Shown here: positions 1 to 10,200 of the stretch, piece after piece | Numbering within the stretch: position 1 is the first letter of the stretch | Layout of the letters: each line of letters opens with the position of its first letter | Source: Rebecca billardiae RCC1528 | Lineage: Eukaryota > Haptophyta | Length of the DNA stretch: 64,000 nt | Assembly (NCBI GenBank): GCA_965240325.2 | Contig: OZ251227.1 | Coordinates: 1,302,001 to 1,366,000, forward strand | Direction of reading: 5' to 3' | The notes under the pieces: model-generated | What the model was told of the DNA's origin: nothing | Seen by the model: the letters and a program-made list of their open reading frames with translations, nothing else | Databases searched by the model: none | Program-made: the position numbers and the translations under genes

Positions 1-935
1 CACCGATTGGCAACCTCGAGGACATCACGCTGCGCGCTCTACGCGTGCTGCGCGAGGCAGACGTGGTCGCGTCGGAGGACACGCGACGGACGGGCATCCT
101 GCTGCGCCATCATGGGATTGAGGGGAAGAAGCAGCTCTCGCACCACGAGCACAACTGGCGCGCGCGCGTGCCAGATCTGGTGCGGCGCGCGCGCGACGAG
201 GGGCAGACGATCGCAGTCGTCACGGACGCGGGCACCCCTGGCATCTCGGATCCCGGCTCGCAGCTCGCGGCCGCGTGCGCGCTCGCCGGCGTCCGTGTCG
301 TCCCCGTGCCTGGTGCGTGCGCTGCCGTCGCCGCCGTCTCGGTCGCGGCTCTGCCCTCGCCTGACTTCATCTTTGCCGGCTTTGTGCCCTCCTCGGGCTC
401 CGAGCGGCGCAGACGGCTCGCGGAGCTGCGTGCCGAACCGCGCGCGTTCGTGCTCTACGAGGCACCGCACCGGCTGATCGCCACGCTGGAGGGTCTCATC
501 GGCGCGCCCGACCCCGCGAGCTCCGCCACCGAGGGCGTGGACACCGCTTCTGCGGAGAGGGCCACCGGCGGCGATGATCGGGGTGAGCGGGGCGTACTAG
601 TTGCGCGCGAGCTGAGCAAGGTGCACGAGGAGCTCTGGCGAGGGACGCTCTCGGGCGCGCTCGCGCACTACGCGACGCTCGATGCCGCTGGCGCCATCCG
701 CGGCGAGTTCACGTTGGTGATCCAGCCCGATGAGCGCATTGCCAAGGCGGCGGCGGATGCAGCGCTGGAGGACAAGCGCGCCCGCGCCGAGGATGAGCTC
801 CGAGCGCGCGCGGCAGCGGGCGAGCGGATGTCCGCCGCGGTCAAGGGCGTGGTTGCCGCGACAGGCGCGCCGCGGCGCGAGGTGTACGCTCTCGCCTTGG
901 CGATGGGCCGCGAGGCATGGCCAGGCGCGTCGTGA
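1..935 (+). CDS. RsmI-like 16S rRNA (cytidine-2'-O)-methyltransferase, 5' truncated
   Basis: The open frame starts at base 3 (PIGNLED...) and ends at TGA 933-935, giving 310 visible residues. The N-terminal TPIGN motif typical of the family is cut by the window edge. Visible family motifs in order are SEDTRRTG near residue 22, VTDAGTPGISDPG near 69, a PGACAAVAA stretch, FAGFVP, LYEAPHR and ARELSKVHEE. A low-complexity Ala/Thr/Gly insertion lies between LYEAPHR and ARELSK and is unusual for bacterial RsmI. The C-terminal segment (GAPRREVYALAL) matches the small family tail. RsmI uses S-adenosylmethionine to 2'-O-methylate C1402 of bacterial-type small-subunit rRNA, so in a eukaryote it should act in plastid or mitochondrion; any transit peptide lies outside the window. 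No intron is seen. Confidence 0.85.
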   Translation, partial: PIGNLEDITLRALRVLREADVVASEDTRRTGILLRHHGIEGKKQLSHHEHNWRARVPDLVRRARDEGQTIAVVTDAGTPGISDPGSQLAAACALAGVRVVPVPGACAAVAAVSVAALPSPDFIFAGFVPSSGSERRRRLAELRAEPRAFVLYEAPHRLIATLEGLIGAPDPASSATEGVDTASAERATGGDDRGERGVLVARELSKVHEELWRGTLSGALAHYATLDAAGAIRGEFTLVIQPDERIAKAAADAALEDKRARAEDELRARAAAGERMSAAVKGVVAATGAPRREVYALALAMGREAWPGAS

Positions 936-1211
936 CGCTTGATAGTCGTACGTACCGCGGACCGGGCGCCATCGTTCTTGTCCACTACTTGTACGCAACC
1001 AGATTTTAAGTTTAGCCTTTTGCGGGCGTTTTAAGGCTTTAAGCGCCATTAGCCACACCACACGGCGCGTTAGTCCAAACCGGCACAACCGTCGTTGCGG
1101 CGTTGCCGGTTGGTTAGCCGGCTTCACTCGGTCGACCGTCTCGCGTCGTCCAATCGCGTGGCGCGGTTGGGCCGTGGGGCGCTCTCGGCCGCGTTTTTTT
1201 TTAGACTTGCT

Positions 1212-4200
1212 ATGGCTGCCCGCTGCGGGCTGATGCGCGCGCTGGGCTGCGTGCTCGCCCTGCCCGCCCTCACAGCCGGCGCGTGCACGTCGTCGACGTG
1301 GGCCGCGGGCGATTCGCCCACCGATGGTCTGCTTCCTCGCGCCTTCCTCGCCGCCGGCTCGCCCGGCTTCGTGCTCAACGCGACGTCCGTGCCGCGCGAC
1401 GAGGTCGAGGTCGGGCTGCTGGGCTGGACGCCACCCGGGCAGACGGTGACTGTCGGCGCGGTGGTGGGCGGCGTCGAGGTGTCGACCGTGGCCGAGGTGG
1501 CCTTGCGTCGCGCGCGCCCCTCGCACATCAACGCGACCGCGCGCACGCCCACCCTCTACGCCGACACCGAGGCGCGGCGCGCGCTGGCCGTCTTCTTCGT
1601 CGCGCGCGCGCCGTCCGGGCTCTCGCTCGTCGACCTGGACGGCGCGACGGTGTCGATGAGCCTGGAGCTGCGGGACGATGGCACCGAGTACTGCTCGAGC
1701 GCGTGGATGGGCCAGGGCTGCGTCGAGTACGGCTGCTCGCCCACTCCGGCGTGCAGCGCGCTCAGTGCCGAGGAGGTGCGCGCGGCAGCCGAGGACGCGT
1801 GCGTCTGCGCGCCCGCCGCGATCGACTACTCGGGCGTGGCGGGGTACGCGGCGCCCGTGCCGCGCTGCGAGCTGCACGCAGGCGCGGACGGGCTGCTCGC
1901 GGGCTCCGTGCTCGCGCAGCACGACGCCCTCGGCCTCGGCACCGACGCCGGCATGCAGTTTGGATCGGGCGAGTGCGTGGTCGAGCTGCCTGCCATCTGG
2001 TTCCTGCCCGGCACGGCGCGCGAGCTGGTGGCGACGGTGGCGCTCGAATACGCGCCGACGGGGAGCGCGGCGGGCGAGACGGTGCTGGGCGCGGCGTCCG
2101 CCACGCTCGCGCCCGCCGCGCTGCGCGAGCCGCTCGCGCCCGCGGTCGTGCGCGCCGAGCTGCCCGCGCGGCCGGTGCGCGCCGAGGGCGAGGCGTTCCC
2201 TGTGAGCCTTGTGCTGCACAGCGCTGGGGTGGCGGTTGGGAGCTGGGCGGTGACGGTGGAGTACAACGCGTCGATCCTGGAGCACGTGGGCACGCAGCTC
2301 GCCGAGGCGTTCGCGGAGCGGCCGTCGCCGCCGCCCTCGCCGCCGCCCTCGCCGCCGCCGCCCTCGCCGCCGCCCTCGCCGCCGCCCTCGCCGCCGCCCT
2401 CGCCGCCGCCGCCCTCGCCGCCGCCCTCGCCACCGCCGTCGCCGCCACCCCCGCCGCCATCGCCGCCGCCATCGCCGCCGCCATCGCCACCGCCATCACC
2501 GCCGCCCCCCGCGCCGCCGCCCCTGCCACCGCCCTCGCCACCGCCGCCGCTCCCGCCGCCCTCACCGCCGCCGCCCTCGCCGCCGCCCTCGCCGCCGCCC
2601 TCGCCGCCGCCGCCCTTCCCGCCGCCGCGGCCGCCGCCGCCCTCGCCCTCGCCGCCGCCGCCTCCGCCGTCGCTCCCGCCCGTGCCCGCGCCGCCGCCCT
2701 CGCCGCCGCCGCCGCCGCGCGCCGAGCCCTTGCCCCCGCCGAGCCCGCCCTCGCCACCGCCCTCGCCGCCGCCCTCGCCGCCGCCCGCGCCGCCGCCGCC
2801 GCCGCCAGGCTCGGTGACGCTCATGTCTGTCGACGTCGAGGGCGACGTCTCGGAGCTCACGCCCGCGGCGATCGAGGAGCTGCTCGACGGCTTCGAGGCG
2901 CTGACGGGGATCCCATCCGAGCAGATGCGCATCGTCGGCGTGAGCGGCGGCTCGGTGCTGCTCACCGTGCAGATCTTCCAGCGAGAGGCGGACGCGAACG
3001 TGGACGTGGAGCAAGCAGTTTCGAATCGAACTGTCGAGGAGGTGCAGGCGGCGCTGGGGCTGGACATTGCGGCTGTGCCGCGGAGGGTGTTCCCCGGGTG
3101 CACGGAGCCGGCGGCGCGGACGTACGACCCGAGCGCGACGTTCGACGACGGGAGCTGCGCGTACTTCTCGCCGCCGCCGCTGCCGCCCTCGCCGCCCTCG
3201 CGGCCGCCGCCCTCGCCGCCGCCGAGCCCGCCGCCCTCGCCGCCGCCGAGCCCGCCGCCAAGCCCGCCGCCACAGCCGCCGCCGAGCCCACCGCCGAGCC
3301 CGCCGCCATCGCCTCCGCCGCAGCCACCGCCACCACCGCGCACGGAGCCGTTCCCGCCGCCCTCGCCGCCCTCGCCGCCACCCTCGCCGCCACCTGCGCC
3401 GCCGCCGGCACCGCCGCCCTCGCCACCGCCCGCGCCGCCACCCGCGCCTCCGCCCGTGCCGCCGCCGCCCGCGCCGCCACCTGCGCCGCCGCCGTCGCCG
3501 CCACCGCCGGACCTCGGACTCTCGCCGCCACCCTCGCCGCCTTCCCGCCCCCCTCCGTCGCCGCCACTCTTGCCGCCGAGTCCGCCCCCAAGACCGCCGC
3601 CGCTACCGCCGCCCAGCCCGCCGCCCAGCCCGCCGCCCAGCCCGCCGCCGCGCCCGCCGCCTGCGCCGCCGCTCAGCCCGCCACCGAGCCCGCCACCATC
3701 GCCTCCGCCACAGCCGCCGCCGCCGCCGCGCACGGAGCCGTTCCCGCCGCCCTCGCCGCCCTCGCCGCCGCCGGCGCCGCCGCCCTCGCCGCCGCCCTCG
3801 CCGCCACCGGCGCCACCGCCCGCGCCGCCGCCCTCGCCGCCGCCAAGCCCACCGCCAAGCCCACCGCCCTCGTCGCCGCCGCCCGCGCCGCCACCCGCGC
3901 CGCCACCGGCGCCGCCACCCTCGCCTCCGCCGGCGCTGCCACCCGCGCCGCCGCCCTCGCCGCCGCCGCCCGCGCCGCCACCTGCGCCGCCGCCCTCGCC
4001 GCCACCGCCGGTCCTCGGAGTCTCGCCGCCACCGTCGCCTCCGTCACAGCCACCGCTGCCGCTGCCGCCGCCCAGCCCGCCGCCCAGGCCGCCGCCGCTA
4101 CCGCCGCCGAGCCCGCCGCCCAGCCCGCCGCCGCGCCCGCCGCCTGCGCCGCCGCTCAGCCCGCCACCGAGCCCGCCACCATCGCCTCCGCCACAGCCAC

Positions 4201-7200
4201 CGCCGCCGCTGCCGCCGCCCAGCCCGCCGCCCAGGCCGCCGCCGCTACCGCCGCCCAGCCCGCCGCCCAGCCCGCCGCCGCGCCCGCCGCCTGCGCCGCC
4301 GCTCAGCCCGCCACCGAGCCCGCCACCATCGCCTCCGCCACAGCCGCCGCCGCCGCCGCGCACGGAGCCGTTCCCGCCGCCCTCGCCGCCCTCGCCGCCG
4401 CCGGCGCCGCCGCCCTCGCCGCCGCCCTCGCCGCCACCGGCGCCACCGCCCGCGCCGCCGCCCTCGCCGCCGCCAAGCCCACCGCCAAGCCCACCGCCCT
4501 CGTCGCCGCCGCCCGCGCCGCCACCCGCGCCGCCACCGGCGCCGCCACCCTCGCCTCCGCCGGCGCTGCCACCCGCGCCGCCGCCCTCGCCGCCGCCGCC
4601 CGCGCCGCCACCTGCGCCGCCGCCCTCGCCGCCACCGCCGGTCCTCGGAGTCTCGCCGCCACCGTCGCCTCCGTCACAGCCACCGCTGCCGCTGCCGCCG
4701 CCCAGCCCGCCGCCCAGGCCGCCGCCGCTACCGCCGCCGAGCCCGCCGCCCAGCCCGCCGCCGCGCCCGCCGCCTGCGCCGCCGCTCAGCCCGCCACCGA
4801 GCCCGCCACCATCGCCTCCGCCACAGCCACCGCCGCCGCTGCCGCCGCCCAGCCCGCCGCCGAGGCCGCCGCCGCTACCGCCGCCCAGCCCGCCGCCCAG
4901 CCCGCCGCCGCGCCCGCCGCCTGCGCCGCCGCGCAGCCCGCCACCGAGCCCGCCACCATCGCCTCCGCCACAGCCGCCGCCGCCGCCGCGCACGGAACCG
5001 TTCCCCCCGCCCTCGCCGCCCTCGCCGCCGCCCTCGCCGCCGCCCTCGCCGCCGCCCTCGCCGCCACCGGCGCCGCCGCCCGCGCCGCCGCCCTCGCCGC
5101 CGCCAAGCCCACCGCCAAGCCCACCGCCCTCGTCGCCGCCGCCCGCGCCGCCACCCGCGCCGCCACCGGCACCGCCACCCTCGCCGCCGCCCTCGCCGCC
5201 ACCCGCGCTGCCACCCGCGCCGCCGCCCTCGCCGCCGCCGTCAGACCTTGGCCTCCCGCCCTCGCCGCCGCCGCCCTCGCCGCCGCCTCCGAGCCCGCCG
5301 CCCCCCGCGGGCAGCGGCAGCGGCGGTGGCAGCGGCACTCGTCGTCAGCTGCCTGAGGCGAGCAGCGGGCTGCCTGGCGCGCCGCTTCTCTTCGAGCTCT
5401 CGCTCTCGCCGCCGCCCTCGCCGCCCTCGGCCGGTCGCGCTCCCGCGCACGCCATGCCGCCGCTGCTCGCCGGCGGAGCCGCGCGCCAGCTGGGGGCCGT
5501 GAACGGCACGGATGTGGTCGCCAACGCCACCGCGGGCGGCGCCAACGCGACACTGGGCGGTGCCAACGCCACCGCGGGCGGCGCCAACGCGACAGCTGGC
5601 GACGACGAGGGCGGCCCGACGGGCGTGAGCGCGCCGAGCGGCGCGCTCATCTCCGTCGTCGGCGCCGCCAACGGCTTCGCCGACCCCTCGAGCCGCAGCG
5701 GCACGCAGCTCATCCTCGGCGTGGTTGTGTTCCGCGTGCGCGCGGGCGTGGGCGCGGGCGCGCACGGCGGCGTGCTCTCGCTCAGCGTGGAGCAGCTGCT
5801 GGACGACGCGTTCGAGCCGCTCGGGAGCGCGAGCGCGCCCGGCGGCGCGCGGCTCGACCTGGGCGGCTTCCTCCCGGCCGCCTCCGCCAACGGCACGCTC
5901 GTGGTCGAGGGCGCGGCGCGCACGCTGCATGCCTTTGGCCCCGCGGAGCTGCTCAACACAGCCGCGCTCTCCGGCGAGAGCGGCGCCGGCGTGCGCGTGG
6001 GCGCCGTCGAGCTGCCCGACCTGGCGGGGGAGCCGATCCGCGCCGTGCCCGAGCACGAACTCTCGTGCGAGCTCGAGAGCGAGTCGGAGCACGGCGCGGT
6101 GCTCAGCGCGGGCGCGGCGGCGTCCGGCGGCGGCGGGTGCGCTCTCTCTCTCCGCGCAGATCACACGGCGGGCGCGGCGGCCGCGCTCGTTCGGCTGTGG
6201 GCGCGCGCGGGCGCCGAGGCGGCGCCGCCGTCGGGCGTGCTCTCCGTGCGCGTGTGGTACCCCGTCAACGTCTCGCTCGCGCTCGAGCGCGCCACGCTGC
6301 GCCCGATCAGCGGCGCGTCGGCCGCGGCCGCCTCGTGTGGCCTCCACACAGACTCGGCGTGGCAGCGCTACTCGCAGGCGGCGCGCGTGGCGACGGTCGC
6401 GACGCTCGGCGGCGACGGGCTGCCGCCGCTGAGCGGCGTGGACGTGACGAGGCTGGCGCCCGCCGTGGCCGCGGACGCCGCCGTCGCGCTCGTCCAGCTC
6501 GACGCGCGCTGGTCCGTCGCCACCGTGCACGCGGTGTCGGAGGGCTCGACGAGCCTGTCCTGCTGCCCGCACCTCGGGCCTGGGGCCGCGCCCAACGTGT
6601 CGCTCAGCGTGCGCGCACAGGCGGAGGCGGTGGAGGTGTGCGCGCTGCGCGCGTTCGCGTTCACCGGCGTGCTCGTCGAGGCGCCCGACGCGCTCGTCCT
6701 CGACGCGGACGGCGTCTCCGAGCACGCCGCCATGCACATCCGCTTCGAGCTCGAGCAGTCGCTCGGCGCGGTCGGCGCGGTCGCGCAGCTCGCCGCGCGC
6801 GCGCGCCTCTCAGATGGGTCGGAGGTGGGGCTGGACGTCGCGGCGGAGACGGCGCTGGGCTCGACGCTGGAGAACGCTGAGATCGCGCTCACCTCGCCGC
6901 CGCCGCTCGGCTCGGCGGACGCCGCCGGCGCGACGAGCTGGGCGCTCACCGTCGCGGACGGCGGCTTTGGCGCCGACCTTGATGATTACCTGCGCGCCGC
7001 GTGGGCGCCATGCGCCGCTGACGAGGGCGAGGCCGCGGCGGTGCTGGGTCGCGGCAACGGCTCGGTCGCGCTCGAGCTGCAGCAGCCGGTGGGCCTGCTG
7101 CTGCAGGCGCTCCCCGTGTGCGCCGGCGGCACGCGCCTCGTCGCGTGCAACCCCGACGCCGTGGGCGAGACCGCCGAGGCGCACGCGCGCACCTCCGCGT

Positions 7201-10200
7201 CTGCGGAAGGCAGCTGGGCAGTGGCAGACCCCAGCTCGGCCGCGGCCGCCGCGCCGGCCGAGACGCCGCACAGCTTCGACGTGCGCGTGCTCCTCACGCT
7301 GGACGACGAGTCCGTCGTGCTCAACGACGCGCGCGTCACGCTCGAGCTCTCCAACGCCTCGGCGGCGTGCGCCACCCTCAACGCCGCGCAGCGCGTCGCG
7401 GTGCTCGGCGGCGCGGAGCGCTCGGCGGCGTGCAACCAGATCGTGTTGACGGCGCGCGTGCCGCCGTCGAGCGCGCCCTCGGCCGCGCCGATCGTCGCGA
7501 CGCTGACGGTGCCGCTGCAGCGCGCCACGCTGAGCGTGAGCGTGTACCCCTCGCTCGAGCTGCGCCGGCTGCCGTGCTCCGCCGAGTACCAGCGCCTCGT
7601 CCCCACGGTGACGGCGCAGCTCGAGCAGCCCGCCCGCTACCTGCTGCGCACGGCGAGCGGCGGCGCGTACGCCGCGGCCGCGCTGAGCGCGCTCGAGCTG
7701 ACGGCGCCGGCGGACCCGAGCGCGGCGTACGTGCGCGGTGACGGCGATCTGCACGGCCTCTCGCACGAGCTCGAGCTCGGCTCGGCGAGCGCGGAGCTGA
7801 GCGCGTCCGCGTCCGCGCTGGCCGAGGCCAGCCCGGTGCTGACGGTCGTCGTCTCCTCCGCCGGCAACTACTCGGTGGTGTTCGCGTGGGCGGGGGCGGA
7901 GGTGGTGCTGGCGTGGGCGGTGCTGGACACGCCCGTCGCGATCGAGACGATCACGCTGGGCCTGCTCGACCCGCTGCTCACCAACCGCACCGCGGGCACG
8001 CTCCCCACCGTGTCCGACCGCACGCTGAGCGGCCGCGTGGGCCAGAGCGCAGAGCTGCTCGTGGGCCTCGGCTTTGCGGACGGCACCGGCTTCGACGACT
8101 GGGCGGCGGTGGCGTACGCGGCGGGGATGCTCAGGTTCGAGTCGGCCGTGCCCGGCGTGATCGGCGTGCCCGACCCGCTGCTCGCGCGCGTCGAGCTCCT
8201 CGCCAACTGGTTCGAGGAGGTGCCGCTCAACGCCACCCTGGCGTGCGCGGACGACGCGCCGTTCGGCTCTGCGGCCGAGCTCGCGCTCGCGCCCAACCTC
8301 CGGCCCGCGGCGCGGGACGTGGACCTCGGGTACGCGCGGGGCGTGCCGCTGCGCGTGTCGAGCGGGGGCGCGGAGGTGACGGTGGACGTGCGGATCAACA
8401 CGGCATCCGCCCTGCTCGCCGCCTTCCAGATCGAGCTGTACCACAACTCGAGCGCGCTGCGCGCGCGCGAGTGCAGCGGCGCGCGCGCGTGGATCTCGTG
8501 CGCGATCAACGACCCACTCGGCGTGGCCGCGCTCGCAGGCGTGCCGCTGAGCCCGACGCTGAGCGGGATGGTCACGGTGGGCTCTTTCACGTTCGACGTG
8601 CTCACCGACGACCTCGTCGAGCTCAGCGCCGCGCTCATCGAGCTCGTCGTCCACGACGCCGCGACGGGCGAGCGCACGCGCGTGCACGACACTGCCGTGT
8701 TTGCGGGCGCCGCGCCGCTGCTGCTCGGAGAGAGCGCGTCGCGCGAGGCGGTGCTCGCGCTCGCGTCGTCGACGTGGGGCGCGACGGCGGGGCCCGCGCT
8801 CTCGCCCACCCCCGCCTCGCCTGCCTGCGCCGACCCGTGCGCCGCCGCCGTCATCGGCGACTCGAGCGCCGACTGCCGGCTGACCGCGTACGACATGTAC
8901 ATCGGCGCGCGGCTGCTCGCGGGCGAGTGGGCGCGCTCCGAGGTGTGCGACGTCGTCCACGCGTTCGATCCGACGCTGGACGGCGAGCAGAGCACGGAGG
9001 ACGTGGCGTACGCGCTGGGCGCGCTGCTCGGCAAGCGGCGCTGGGTGCTCAACGCCACGCTCGAGGAGGGCAACCTCATCTCCGTGCGCAACTTCGACCC
9101 AGTCAACACGACGATTGACGACGCGGTGCGCATCGCCGTGCGGCTCGGCTCGCGCAACGGCGAGCTGCCGGACGGGGCGGGCGGCTTCGCGGAGCGCACG
9201 AAGGTGCGCGTCGAGCTGCAGCTGGTGGGCACGCCGCCGCCCTCCGAGACCGTGCACCCGCTGAGCAACACCACCGTCGGCAGCTACGACGGCCAGTCGG
9301 ACGGCGACGCGCACAACCCGACGTACACGGCCGCGCACGTCGGCAACGGCTCGTACGTGCTCGAGGTGTCGGTGCCGAGGGGCGGGCTGCCCGAGTGGTA
9401 CGAGGGGTCGATCTCCGTCGCGTTCCTCGTCGAGACGACGGACGCGCTCGGCGGCGTCGACGCGGAGCGGTACCACGCCTTCTTCGGCGCGACCGCCTCG
9501 CCGTACGCAACGCTGAGTGGCGGCGCTGGCGGCTTTGTGGGCTTCTGGCAGCTGACGCTCAAGGAGTTCAGGCCGAGCCCGCCGCCGCCGATCCCGCCGC
9601 CCAGCCCGCCGCCCAGCCCGCCGCCGAGCCCGCCGCCCAGCCCGCCGCCGAGCCCGCCGCCCAGCCCGCCGCCCAGCCCGCCGCCGCCGAGCCCGCCACC
9701 CAGCCCGCCGCCCTCGCCGCCGCCCAGCCCGCCGCCCAGCCCGCCGCCCAGCCCGCCGCCCAGCCCGCCGCCCAGCCCGCCGCCCAGCCCACCGCCCAGC
9801 CCGCCGCCGCCCAGCCCGCCGCCGAGCCCGCCGCCATCCCCTCCGCCGCCGAGCCCGCCGCCATCGCCGCCGCCGAGCCCGCCACCGTCGCCGCCGCCGA
9901 GCCCACCACCCTCGCCGCCGCCCAGCCCGCCGCCGAGCCCGCCGCCGAGCCCTCCGCCCAGCCCGCCGCCCAGCCCGCCGCCGTCACCACCGCCGAGCCC
10001 GCCGCCGAGCCCGCCGCCGCCGAGCCCGCCGCCGAGCCCGCCACCCAGCCCGCCGCCCAGCCCGCCGCCGAGCCCGCCACCCAGCCCGCCACCGCCGAGC
10101 CCGCCGCCGAGCCCGCCACCGTCGCCACCGCCGAGCCCGCCGCCGAGCCCGCCGCCGAGCCCGCCGCCGTTGCCGCCGCCGAGCCCTCCGCCCAGTCCGC

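Noticed and set aside
1826-5338. 1,170-codon minus-strand Gly-rich open frame
   Set aside because: It is the antisense of the SPPP-coding proline rods. GGN repeats are the complement of CCN, and there is no start context or non-repeat domain of its own.
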